Assembly: GCF_035046485.1 (NCBI RefSeq) | Contig: NC_085136.1 | Coordinates: 326,148,175-326,212,174, forward strand | DNA: 64,000 bases | Direction of reading: 5' to 3' | Origin: Aedes albopictus | Lineage: Eukaryota; Arthropoda; Insecta; Diptera; Culicidae | Part shown: one piece after another, positions 44,986 to 55,495 of the stretch | Position numbering within the stretch: the first letter of the stretch is position 1 | Layout: each line of letters begins with the position of its first letter | Program-made: the position numbers and the translations under genes | Notes under the pieces: generated by a model | Seen by the model: only the letters and a program-made list of their open reading frames with translations | What the model was told of the DNA's origin: nothing | The model's database searches: none

Positions 44986-46781
44986 TTAACCTTCACATTA
45001 CCGACCCCCCCCCCCCCCCCCCAAAACATATTTTGGGAATGCTGGCATTTCGTCAATTTACATCCGATTTTTTTGAATTCGCCCTTAATCGATCATAAAT
45101 TGGTGCTAGTTTATCACACTCAAGTGATCATGTAACATCCGGAACCATTCCGGAGATATTCCGGATTGAACTGTGGTCAGGGGGTGGGGGAGGTTTTCTG
45201 TTTTGCCAAATGCCTAAAAGTGGGTATTTCGTGTGTTATTGGGTTTGAGAGGCCCCCACGGAACTTGTTTCAGGTGTTCCGGAGTGGCCATATCAGTTGC
45301 TTCATACTTCAGTAATTTTTTTCTGCCCCGTTCTCTTGAAATCATGAAGTTTGATACATCGTACGGCATGTTTTGGTTGCAAGAAAAAGAAAAGTCCCCG
45401 ATGTCACCCCCGTGGAACCTATGCTAGCTGTTCCGGGGTGGCCCACGGTGTGTTGTGTAGAACAACTTTATAATAAAAAAATAAGCAAGTCTGAAATTTT
45501 GCCCAATGATACTTTGGGTCATTCCCTTCAATTTGCTGGGTCGGTGGAAAACATCCATCGGGGGGTCTAGAATAATTTTTTTAACGTTTTTCATGCAAAA
45601 ACTGTTAAAAGCGCATATTGCAAATTATTGAATCTCCTACAAATAGTCACAACTTTTTTGTCTTTGAAGATAGAACCATTAAATTTTCAGGCGTTTCGAA
45701 GTAGTATGCGTAGATGACTGTGTGAAAATTTCATTGAAATATGTTGAATGGTTTTCAAATAATAGCAAAACTATCAAACGCATTCCAAAATACTAAGCTT
45801 AGTAGCAAAAGTCCAACCAAATATCTATTATTTTTTTAAATAATAATACATGAAAAATATTTAATTCTGAACACCTTGAGTCATTATGATGGCGGTACTG
45901 TGGAAACTCGTTTTTCAAATGATGAACAGATACATAGTCAAATACATAAAAGGAAAACACACACAGGCATTATGTAGCTTTTCACTAAAGTATTAATTAT
46001 TTATTTTAAGAACGTGGTCTTGCGTATACATGTTCATTTTTTTTCATTCAAAATATTTCGATGAAATTTTCACACAGTCATCTACGCATACTACTTCGAG
46101 TTGTGACTATTTGTAGGAGATGCAATAATTTACAAAATGCGCTTTTAACAGTTTTTGCATGAAAAACCTTAAAAAAAAAATTTTTGTTCTAGACCCCCCG
46201 ATGGATGTTTTCCACCGACCCAGCAAATTGAAGGGAATGACCGAAAGTATCATTGGACAAAATTTCAGACTTACTTATTTTTTTGTTTTAAAGTTGCTCT
46301 ATAAACACACCGTGTGGCCATATTAGTTGATACAAACTTCAGGGTACCGTTCCTGACTCAGTCATTCGAAATCATGAAGTTTGATATGTCGCACGACATG
46401 TTTTGGATGAAAACCAGAAGTGTCTCCAATGAAACCCCCGCGGAACCTGTCACGGTGATGATCCGGATGGGCCAAATTATTCAAATCTAATTGTCGCAGT
46501 TATGTTTTATTGTTCGCAATGAAAATTCAGCTGAAAATCGATGGTTCAAACTAAATAACACACGAAATAATCATTATTAGCCATTTCGGCACCCTCCCTG
46601 ACCCCAGAACAATCCGGAATATCTCCGAAATGGTTCTGGATATTGCATGGCCACTTGGGTGTAATAAACTTGCACCAATTTATGATCGATTGAGGGCGAC
46701 TTCAAAAAAAAATGGATGAAAATTGACGAAATGCCAGCATTTTGAAAATGAGATGTTGGGGGTCGAGTACGTGAAGGTTAA
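44986..46781. mobile_element. TTAA-flanked palindromic element (1,788 bp)
   Basis: The element is 44990-46777, with TTAA at 44986-44989 and 46778-46781. Termini are inverted: left CCTTCACATTACCGACCCCC, right complement CCTTCACGTACTCGACCCCC. The arms are about 740 bp each (to about 45735 and from about 46040), with the right arm lacking about 40 bases found near 45660-45700. TTAA targets are typical of piggyBac and Kolobok transposons; which one is unknown. There is no transposase. A run of 18 C (45005-45022) stands opposite only five G in the other arm. Confidence 0.8.
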
Positions 46782-47427
46782 CTAAGCACTACATATAACA
46801 TAAATTATTACGAATAAGTTTTCTTGTTATTCCTATATGTACACTTTAAAGAATTTTGGCATGAAAAATATGTAAAAATAAAATGAAAGTTTTGCCTCAA
46901 TTTTCCATAAAATTCGGGCATTGAAATAAAAAAAATAAGACAGAAAATTTAATTATTTGGCATCTCTGAAGCTGGCAGTAATCGAACTGTGCGCCTACTG
47001 CGACGACACTTGCGCAGAGGCACTCCATACGAAAAACGATGACTGAGAGAAGCTCCGCCCGCCTGCCCAGTAGTGCACTGAGACGACGATGTCCTCCCGA
47101 TCGGGCGCGATCGTGATCGCGCTTGCGAGTAAATCCGAGAGTGGGAGAAAGACACACGCCCCTCAATAAGAAAAAAAAAATCAACTGTGAGCTTCGCACT
47201 GACTGTTTCACACAATCGTCGTCGGCGCGACGTCGCGCGAAGTGAAAATGAACATGATCATCATCATCATCGCGGTCGCCGCGATCGTCGTCGTTGATGA
47301 ATGCAACGACGCGACGACTCGCCGACGACGCGGGCGGCGGTTTGCTGAAAATCCACCCGAAAAATGTTGCTCCTCTAATTAAGGCAATTAAGTAATTGGC
47401 TGACAGTGAAATTGTTCGTTCACTTAC

Positions 47428-47740
47428 ATGTGTGCGGTTCCTGATGAAGGCGATCGCTGTCTCTGTGCTGCTGCTGCGCTGCAATTTCCTTATGGTGGGT
47501 ATTTATCCAAACCGGCGATTCATGGTCCTTCGGGGTTTTTATTTCTCGCACAATTTCACTTGAAACCGTTTTCAATAATTATTCACTGCGCGTTCGCACT
47601 CAATTTCCACCGCACAGCAAACGATTGGGGTCGTCATAAATGCCTATCAAAGCCAAAAGAATGAAACACACGTTCAGAATTACTGTTGCGAAATTAATTT
47701 TTCTCTCCACGCCGTCGTCGCCACTGACTGCCGTCTGCTG
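47428..47740 (-). other. Candidate non-coding 5' exon (minus strand)
   Basis: The minus strand ends this stretch with CACAT followed by GTAAGTG (47427-47421), a near-perfect splice donor. Upstream are an AGCAGCAGCAGCACAGAGACAGCG tract (starting with 12 repeated bases and typical of insect leaders), GTGCGAGAAATAAAAACC and an initiator-like GTCAGTGGCG near 47727. The only ATG with a reasonable context (near 47525) opens a seven-codon frame. The structure fits a 5' UTR exon with a short upstream frame, but no downstream coding exon is in view, so this is a hypothesis. Confidence 0.3.
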
Positions 47741-47807
47741 TCCGACCCTTTGCCTTTCCGGGTGATATAAAAAAAAGTATAACCGTAATCGATAACCCAC
47801 CGCGACG

Positions 47808-47830
47808 CACACACACACACGCGCGCGCGC
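47808..47830. repeat. (CA)n(CG)n microsatellite
   Basis: Seven CA-type dinucleotides run directly into five GC dinucleotides; alternating purine-pyrimidine DNA of this kind can adopt the Z form. Confidence 0.9.
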
Positions 47831-48480
47831 CCTCACGCCCCTTTCGGCAATTACTCCCGCTCGCTCGACTGCCGACTAAATAATAAAGTGACACACCAAA
47901 TGGCGACGAGCCTCATAAAACGCGCGGACGAACTGCCAGCCAATTTGAGGTAGGAGATTTGATGGCACGGCGACCGACGACCGACCACTCCACTTGCACT
48001 CGTCGTTGACTCGACTCTGGCTCGATACTGAACTGAACTGATGATGGGTCGTTTCGTTCCAAACCACTGCGGCTCGGCGCGCGATGCTGATGCTCGTTGA
48101 TGCAGATGATGATGATAATCGACACACAACAACGCACACTCGCAGTCAGAGTGTATTCACTACCAGATATTATCCAATTTATCATAAAATCACCCACTCC
48201 GCCGGGGCCCCGGCGCGGTGAGAGAGAAGCAAGCAAGCAATAAGCGCGCGCGACAAACGATGTGAAAACTTATGCTTTGCGAGCTGCCTTCCTCGTATCT
48301 TGCCCTCTCCGATGATGGTGCGATGCAGGTTCGTTCTGTGTGATCGCTTTCTACGACGGCGACGGTGTTCTCGATACCTATGTGTGTAGTGTACACAAAA
48401 CACTAAACTAGCTGATTGACTCGAGTGCATCAATGGACTTGATGATGAGAGGGCATGATGGGCAATTTAGTGCTGAGACT

Positions 48481-49035
48481 TTTAGACCGGTCCAAAATTG
48501 AAAATAGGGAACACATTGGTTGGATTTCACAGAAAAGGCTGAGTAAAGCGTAATTCGGATTCCATTAACCCGTTAACGCTCAAGGTATCTCACAATTCAA
48601 ATCATTGAATAAATTTGTTATCAAAAGTCAAGTTCCAATAAAATAGGCATGATTTGACGAAAAAAATGGAAGTCTGTGGGGTTGTTTGAAAAATTCTTCA
48701 TTGTAGGTCCTCAATATCTGATAATTTTCTCAAGTTATATTTCATCACAACTTCCACGCTATCATTATATTCTGATCCGTAAAGATACAATACAGCTCTA
48801 AACAAGTAAAAGAGATCATAATCACTGAAAATTAATAAAAAAGGACTTTTCAATCGGGGCAGAAATCTGACCCGATAAAAGCCTAAAAGTATGCATGAGC
48901 ATTGGGCAAATCTGGCTGAGACATCGTTTTTTGCGAATCGATTCAAATCGGATCAGCAGAATCGATTCACCGATTTAATCAAATGCTTTGAATTGATGTT
49001 TTTACATCGATTCGATGTTATAAAATAATACAAAA
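48481..49035. other. AT-rich spacer
   Basis: Nothing recognised. ATCGATTC repeats (48950-49020) are simple-sequence-like. Confidence 0.3.
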
Positions 49036-49790
49036 CTATGAGAGAAACTCCCCCAGAATCTTTAAAGAGACTCCTTTAAAGGAGTTCCTTTAGAATAATG
49101 AGAGGTTTTTCAAGAATGTTGAAAATGATCACACCAGAATCCTGAGCGACATTACCTAGAAAAGAAAACAATACTCTTCCGGTATCTTGTTAGGAATTCT
49201 CTCGGAATGCCATTGAGAATTTTTGTAGAATCCTGAGAGATTACTTAATCTCTATGACACGGATTGTCTCAGAGTCCCGAAAGGAATTCCCAGAATCCTG
49301 TGATAGATTGTCTCAGAATCCTAAGAGGGATTATCCCAGAATCCTGAATACGACTATCCCAGAAGCTTAAGATGAATTCTCCCAGAATCTTGAGAGGAAT
49401 TCCATTATTCAGATAAATTCATGTAGAATACTGAGAGATTCTCACAAAAAAAGATTTTCGGATTTCTAAGATGAATGCCCCAAGAAACTTAAAAGAACTG
49501 ACCCAGAATCCTGGAAAACGTAGCTTAGAACTCTAAGAAGGATTACTCCAGATTCCCGAGAAAGGTTCCCTCAAAATACCTGGTGGGACTGCCACAGAGA
49601 CCTGAGATATACTCTCATATAATTCTGGAAGATAGGATTCTCCCAGAATTCTGAGATGAATTCCTCCAGAATCCTTTGAGTATTCTCCCAAAATCCTGGG
49701 TGGAATCTTTTAGAATGCTGAGAATAATTCTGCCAGAATCCCGAAAGGTATTCCGCAGAATTCTACGAGTCCTCAGAATCATGAGAGGTA
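49036..49790. repeat. Degenerate relative of the 23-bp satellite
   Basis: CAGAATCCTGAGAGG-type phrases recur at about 23-25-base spacing with many substitutions (CCCAGAATC, GAGAGGAATTC). It is the same motif as the 58-10815 array, but old and eroded. Confidence 0.75.
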
Positions 49791-50149
49791 TCATAAGAGG
49801 CGTTCTTCCAGATTACGGCGATTGCCAGCCATCGCCCTGACCTGTGGCCAGGCCAAATTTCTGTCGACTTGCTTGATTTCGTTATTGAGGCTGCGCCGCC
49901 AGGGTCTGTCGCAGTAGAGATGTCCTGCTGGGTTCCAGTCTAACGCTTGTTTGCAGATTTCGTTTCCGCCCTTGCGTACAGTCCTACCCATCTCCACTTT
50001 CGCTCCCGAATTTCTGTCGCTATCGGGAGTTCCTTTTGCGTGGTTCGTTCGTGTGGAAGCCGGAGGCCGGTGCTGCTGAATGCGATTCAGTTTTTGTTTT
50101 TGTCGTAATGCCATTCGCGTATGCCGGAGAGGTTTTGTGACGTCTTTTG

Positions 50150-50435
50150 TAGTAAACATTGAGCGACCACCCGTACGGGTGGTCGATTGTTTGCTTCCCG
50201 CGCGGAGCGAACAATAGCGAATCAGTTTGTATGTTTTGTCGCGTGGTTTATAGTATATATTGAACAATCACCCAACGTGGGTGATTGATGGTTTGCTTAT
50301 GGCGTGAAGCAAACAATAGCGCGTCAGATTGCATATTTTATCCCGTCATTTGTAGTATAAATTTATTAAAGACCACCTGACGTGGGTAGTCGATTGTTTG
50401 CTTACCGCGTAAAGCGAATAATAGCGCGACAGCCT
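50150..50435 (+). repeat. Tandem trimer of an approximately 101-bp palindromic unit
   Basis: Units start with TAGTAWA at 50150, 50251 and 50353. Each contains an inverted pair flanking a short centre (ACCACCCGTACGGGTGGT in unit 1, ATCACCCAACGTGGGTGAT in unit 2), then a second one (ATTGTTTGCTT...AAGCAAACAAT in unit 2). Compensating changes preserve pairing in the first hairpin between units 1 and 2, and pairing in unit 3 is partial (GACCACCTGACGTGGGTAGTC). A partial upstream unit is visible at about 50085-50149. Tandem 5' monomers are known as promoters in some LINEs; here the role is unknown. Confidence 0.85.
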
Positions 50436-50779
50436 ACATGGCATGATTCAAATACAAAAGGTCATATTACTTATCAAAGTGAATCCAGACCCAACGATAC
50501 CTTCCTTACTAACAACCAACCCTTCCTTCAACCTTTGGTGGAGACGTGCGGTAAACGCCAACTTTCACATAACAAAGGTTGATACTAATATTCCTGCCCT
50601 CTTCCAACCTGACTGCAAGGACGTGGCCGGCGCCGTTATTGTACCGTTAAATAGAGTCTCTGAAGCGTGCACAGTGAGAATTTTGACCACTCCCAGTCAA
50701 TTATTCAGTTGATTCATTGTGCAACTTTCATTGGTTCGGGTCAATCACGGAGTAGCAACCATAGATATGTGCAGTCAGT

Positions 50780-50805
50780 CTAAGCTAAGCTAAGCTAAGC
50801 TAAGC
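50780..50805 (+). repeat. (CTAAG)n tail
   Basis: Five tandem CTAAG pentamers at the 3' end of the retroposon, abutting the target duplication. Confidence 0.95.
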
Positions 50806-51090
50806 GAATTTCTGTCGCTATCGGCTTTTGATGACATCGACGATAGAGCTCCACGTTGGAGATCCAATTGCGAGGTCACCATGCACGAATTATATACCGC
50901 AGGCATCTATTGATGAAGACCTGCAGCCGTTGAGTTTTCTCCACTGATACACACCAGGTTTCACTCGCGTATAGCAGCACAGATTTCACGTTCGAGTTGA
51001 AAATTCGGATTTTCGTGCGTCGACTAATCTGGTTGTTTTTCCATACCTACATTTCTTAAACTCGCAAAGCAGCCCTCGCCTTCTTGATCC

Positions 51091-51819
51091 GTGCACATTA
51101 GCGTGGTTCAAAAAATCGTTTTTGCTCCACACCGCTTATTCGATTCCTAACCAGATTATATGAATTCTCACAAAATTTGAGCTCATTTGGTTGAAAATTG
51201 AGACTGCACAAGCCCGTCAAAGTTTGTATGAGAATTACTATGGGAAAACGATGTTTTTCATTCAATCAACCGTAGAATTTCCACAAGTGCCCTATTGGGT
51301 TAGTCGACCCTTGGTAACACTAGGCTACTCTATCAGCTACAACTTTGCCGAAGACCGCATTCAAATCGGACGCCTCATTAATTAGTTATCGATTTGTATC
51401 CAACTGGGTAAACTTTAGCTATGATCCTCCAGCTTCCCAGCAGGCAACATTGCTGCATATGGCGCCAAAGATAGCACACTGAAATCATGGCTACTATGTT
51501 CCACTGCAGAATGCAGTGATGCCCATCGAATAGTTTAACCATCATAAGTAAAGATTTCGATTCTGGATAAAAATCGGTAACTAATTAAAGTTGTACCAAG
51601 GGTCGACTAACCCACTAGGGCACTTGGGGAAATTCTACGGTTGATTGAATGAAAAACATCGTTTTCCCATAGTAATTCCCATACAAACTTTGACGGGCTT
51701 GTGCAGTCTCAATTTTCAACCAAATGAGCTCATATTTTGTGAGAAGGCATATAATCTGGTTAGGAATCGAATGAGCGGTGTGGAGCAAAAACGATTTTTT
51801 GAACCACGCTAGTGCACAT
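51091..51819. mobile_element. hAT-like palindromic element H3 with 8-bp duplication GTGCACAT
   Basis: The element is 51099-51811 (713 bp), flanked by GTGCACAT at 51091-51098 and 51812-51819, again T at 2 and A at 7. Termini read TAGCGTGGTTCAAAAAATCG. The arms of about 210 bp are nearly identical reverse complements. The central 290 bp is unrelated. Removing the element plus one duplication restores the reading of the host LINE (KIDIC then ARIKK). No transposase. Confidence 0.9.
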
Positions 51820-52000
51820 ATGTCAATCTTGGTGCCGCCATCGGCCGCCATTTGGCTACCAAGATATTGGAAGCTTTCAACATTCTCCACTGACTGCCCA
51901 GCTACCGTAAAACTGGAAGGGTTGACCGTGTTTACATCCATCGATTTGGTCTTGTTTATGGTTAGACCTTCTAGATTGTTGAGAGAAATATATCTATTAA

Positions 52001-52925
52001 CCTAAGCGGGTTATTTTCCGAAAATCTGATAAGGGTTCTCTCTGGAAGGGATTACGAAAACTTTTAGAATGAACTTCTCCAGCATCCTGAAAAGGATTCC
52101 CTGGAATTCTAAGAGGTATTCCCATATAAAACAGAGAAATTACCGCAGATTTCTGAAAGACATTCCCCCAGAATCTTTTAAAGGACTTCCCTGAACTCCT
52201 GAAAGGGGTTGTCCTAGAACTTTGAGAGTGATTCCTCTAGAATACTTCAAATAACTACACCAGAAACTGAAGAGAATCTTCCCATAATCTTATCAGGGAT
52301 TTTTCCTGATTACTAAGTAAGATTCTCCCAGAATTCTGAAAGGGATTTTCGCGAGCAACTGTTCCAGAATATAGAATACAGAATTCTGCTGAGATTCTCA
52401 TAGAATGCTGAGAATAATTTCTTTCAAACCCTAAGAAGAATCACAAAATCTATGCGAGGGATTCTCCAAAATCCAAATTCTGCCCACAATCTCATGAGAG
52501 ATTCTTCAATAATTAATAACTCTGAAAGAAAGTGCCCTAGAATCTTGAAAAATATAGCCCCAGAATCCCAAGGTTTTTCTCCAGAATCATGGTCACAGAA
52601 TCCTGACGGGGATTTCCCCAGAAAGCCGATTTTTTTCAGAGAAACTTGGGAAGGATCTTACGCAGAATCCTGTGTGGGATTCCCCCAGAATTCTAAAAAA
52701 TATTCCCTCAGAATTCTAAGAGAAATTTGGCCACAATTCCGAGAATGCTGAGTATGATTCTCCAAGAAGTCTGAGAAAAGTTCTTGAGAATGCTGAGGAA
52801 GATTTCCTCAAAATTCTGGGTGGGATCCTAAATGAGGGGTTTCCAGAATCCTTAGAAGAAGCAACCCAGATCATCCAGAAATTTCTTGGAATCCTCAAAG
52901 GGATTTCACCCTTGGTGGGAACCCT
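52001..52925. repeat. Degenerate relative of the 23-bp satellite
   Basis: CCAGAATCCTGAGAGG-like phrases recur at about 23-25 bases with extensive decay, matching 49036-49790 on the other side of the LINE. The LINE (49795-52000) probably inserted into a formerly continuous relic array. Confidence 0.7.
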
Positions 52926-53400
52926 GGTTTACCTCGTTGTGGAAAATCCCACAGGCAACGTAAACAGAAGTTTGTTTACACACATACAAGTATAAGTAAT
53001 GGCTAAATTATGGAAACAGTTTACATCACTTAAAATCAAGAGTTAACAGATGAAAAAAATATGCAAACCTGTTACCGCTCAACAGCACAATTGTGCTGGT
53101 TCGCCACGAAAGGGATATTCTGATTCGTATAGATACGATGCATCTTTAATTGGTGAAAGAGTAGACAACTACAGAAAAAAAATAAGAAAATGACTGTCAG
53201 ATGATATCATGGTTTACTACAGATATTTAAAAGCATCAAAAAGCCTATTTCTCCCCGTTTCTCTACACAACTACCATTTATGCTGTATAAGCGCTTAATC
53301 AACCACTTTTACATAAGTGTTTGTTCCATAAGCTCTTATGCAGCTACTTTTGTAGGGTATTTCTCTCTTACTCTCTCACTCTCAAGCTGTAATTCAAGCT
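52926..53400. other. Non-coding spacer
   Basis: Nothing recognised; AT-rich, with short CTCTCACTCTC patches. Confidence 0.3.
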
Positions 53401-54065
53401 CAAAAGGAATCCTTAATCAAAACGATCAAATCAAACAGCTCAGAAGGAATCCTTAAAAGTCACAAAAGAAATCCCGTACAAAATCTCTGATAGGATCCAT
53501 AAAGAAGTCACGGAAGGAATCCCAGCTGGAAGCTCGTCAGGACTCCCTGAAAGAATAATTGATTGAATCCCGGGAGGAAAGTTAAAAACGGGAAGAATCT
53601 TTGAAGAAACCCCGGCAGGAATCGTGGCTCGAATACCTAAAAGAATCTCGCAAGATTCACAGAAATCTTTGAAAGAATAGAAGTTGGAATCCCTGCATCA
53701 ATACTAGCAGGAACCTCTAAAGGAATCCATTACGAAATCCCAGATGGCATCGTTGAAGGAACTCCAGCAGTACTCCCTAAAGGAATGCTGACTAGAACAC
53801 TTGAAACAGACCTTTCAAGATTTTCCTAAACACTCCCGATAGAAATTCCTGAAGGAATCCCGTGAGGATTTTCTGAAGGAAATCCGGGAGGCATATCTGG
53901 TAAAATCCTGATAGGAATCTCAGCTGATGGTTTGGTAGGAATCCCTGAAATAATCACAGAAGAAATCCCGGGAGGAATGCCTGAAACACTCCCGAGAAGC
54001 CAGCACAGATCCCGGCACGTATACCTGAAAGAATTCCACTAGGATTCTCTGAATATATGCGACTC
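53401..54065. repeat. Degenerate 24-bp satellite relic
   Basis: AAGGAATCCC and GAAATCCCG phrases at roughly 23-25-base spacing, with decay as in 39150-41265. Confidence 0.65.
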
Positions 54066-54153
54066 GAGTCGAGTCAAGTACAAGACACTGAAGACGACCT
54101 TACAGTTGAGGTCGAAATACGTATCTGTGAAAGGATGCAAATTCTTAGTGGAA

Positions 54154-54349
54154 TTAAGGACAAGGTATTTGGAGTACATTGCTCAAAATTTCTAGAGCAC
54201 CGTTGAACGGATTTGGATTAAAATGCATCACGCTGTTGACAACTACTGAACAATTAGCGTGATGCATTTTCATCCAAATCCGTTTAACTGTTCTATAAAA
54301 CGGTGCTCTAGAAATTTTGAGCTATGTACTTCAAATACCTTGTCCTTAA
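54154..54349. mobile_element. TTAA-flanked palindromic MITE (188 bp)
   Basis: The element is 54158-54345, with TTAA at 54154-54157 and 54346-54349. The left end GGACAAGGTATTTGGAGTAC has its complement at the right. The arms of about 80 bp contain TCTAGAGCACCGTT and GCATCACGCT. The centre is about 20 bases. No coding capacity. It shares the TTAA target, but not its terminal sequence, with the 44990-46777 element. Confidence 0.85.
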
Positions 54350-54955
54350 AAGGAACAGTACTTAACGCGATTTTCTTTTTATTTACAGATATTCCCCTTA
54401 CAAGCCCAGGTTAATCATCATCAATATTTCTTGTTTATAAACTCCCGCAGAAATATCGAAAGGATCCCAAGTGAAATCTTTCGAGAAACTCCGCAGAGAC
54501 TCATTGGAGACATCTCGGGAGGAACTTCGGAAGAAATGCTGAGAAAAACTGAGACGTCTAAGAAAAAAGTTCTGGTAGTATTCCCGAGAGGATATTTGTA
54601 TTTGTACCATCCCTCCCCGTAGGAGCCTACGTACCCAAGGAACAATCACTCATTTAACCACATTGCAATGATATTTTTATTCCACATTTGATTGAATTAC
54701 AGTTTAACATTATTTCATCACAGCTTGTAATCAGGCGTTGTTCAAACAAAAGTGGAGAAGTTATTCAGCAATCTTTTCTGCAAGTGCGATACAGACTTTA
54801 CAGTCGGAAGTAATCTGTGTTATATCAGCCTCATATTAAATTTGTATTCAGCTATAATAACCTGCTGCGAAAACAAAAACAAATTGAAGTGCAAGGTGCA
54901 ATTATGGTCCAATCATGTTTGTTTGTCGCATCTATACACATGTATAACACACAAG
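54350..54955. other. Spacer with a short degenerate satellite patch
   Basis: 54440-54600 contains GAAATC and CTCGGGAGGAA phrases like the satellite relics. The rest is AT-rich without features. Confidence 0.3.
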
Positions 54956-54959
54956 CTAA

Positions 54960-55045
54960 AATTTCTCAACTTGGGATTTGAACTCGTGATCTACCAATCA
55001 CCCGTCGCATGCCTTGCCGACTACGCCATCCTGGAATTGGTAAGT
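54960..55045 (-). mobile_element. tRNA-derived SINE head, degraded
   Basis: The minus strand has a perfect A-box TGGCGTAGTCGG (about 55025) and a B-box-like AGTTCAAATCC (about 54980), spaced as in a tRNA. Acceptor and T stems do not pair properly, so a functional tRNA is excluded. The body beyond is not recognisable. Confidence 0.55.
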
Positions 55046-55490
55046 TGCTCGCTAAGAGTGAAATATCTTCACAAAGCTGTGAAAGATCAATATTCAGATT
55101 TATGGAAGATTGGAATTATTTTGTTTATTGTAATTAAAAAAAAATGTGAAGATGACTACAACTTTGAAAATACTACGAAAATAAGCAAGTGTTTCGAATA
55201 TTTTGCATTGGTGTGCAACAAACATCAATACATAGTCAATAATGAGAAACATTCCAGTACTGCTCTATTATAATCATTTTGAACTGTTGTTCAATCGAAA
55301 AGTGATAATCAAACAAATAAATCATAAACCCGTTTATATAGCTTACTGTTAAACCATTATTGAACGTTCCACCAATAGCTGAAGTATTAAACATCGAAAG
55401 CATTTCTTCAACTTATGTAGACCACAATAATCAGCTATCGGAAACTGTGGAACATAAGCTTATTAACGCGTAGAAAAAAAATCTTCTTCA
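55046..55490. other. AT-rich non-coding DNA
   Basis: No gene recognised. The 173-codon frame at 54752-55273 crosses the SINE head and shows no domain, so it is judged chance. Confidence 0.3.
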
Positions 55491-55495
55491 GTTTA

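Larger units (their letters stand above)
46782..48480. other. GC-rich single-copy DNA, possible promoter region
   Basis: After AT-rich DNA to 46960, the stretch 46980-48450 is rich in CGA/CGC, with a (CA)n(CG)n tract at 47808-47830. This composition contrasts with everything around it and resembles insect first-exon and promoter DNA. See the candidate exon below. Apart from that nothing could be supported. Confidence 0.35.
50007..50824 (+). mobile_element. Retroposon with (CTAAG)n tail and 20-bp target duplication
   Basis: The insertion is 50027-50804. CGAATTTCTGTCGCTATCGG is present at 50007-50026 and again at 50805-50824, an exact 20-bp duplication typical of target-primed reverse transcription. 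The right end is a CTAAGCTAAGC tail, so the element is in plus orientation, antisense to the host LINE. The 5' half holds a tandem trimer (next entry) and the 3' half (50440-50780) is a non-coding tail region. No reverse transcriptase is present, so this is a non-autonomous or 5'-truncated element that uses the machinery of another LINE. Confidence 0.8.
49795..52000 (-). pseudogene. RTE-like LINE ORF, C-terminal half, with two nested insertions
   Basis: Read leftwards from 52000: KTKSMDVNTVN and SFQYLGSQMAADGGTKIDIC (51935-51820), then insertion H3, then RIKKARAAFASLRNVWKNNQ (about 51095), KVLLYASETW-like RT thumb residues and the Cys/Trp-rich ARAWWPRNWISNVEL-type linker. The second insertion (50027-50804) follows, then VGRTVRKGGNEICKQALDWN and WRRSLNNEIKQVD at 49990-49860. 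Both insertions fall within the coding frame, and the sequence continues in frame across each target duplication. The catalytic RT core is absent. This is the C-terminal domain commonly seen after the RT in RTE/CR1-type LINEs. Confidence 0.75.

Noticed and set aside
46897..47484. 195-codon minus-strand frame
   Set aside because: It is rich in Arg/Asp from CGA/GAC repeats and spans a strong splice donor; no domain seen.
54960..55045. Functional tRNA gene (minus)
   Set aside because: Perfect A-box, but the T stem and acceptor stem do not pair.
54752..55273. 173-codon frame as a gene
   Set aside because: It crosses a SINE head and has no recognisable domain; AT-rich DNA can give this by chance.
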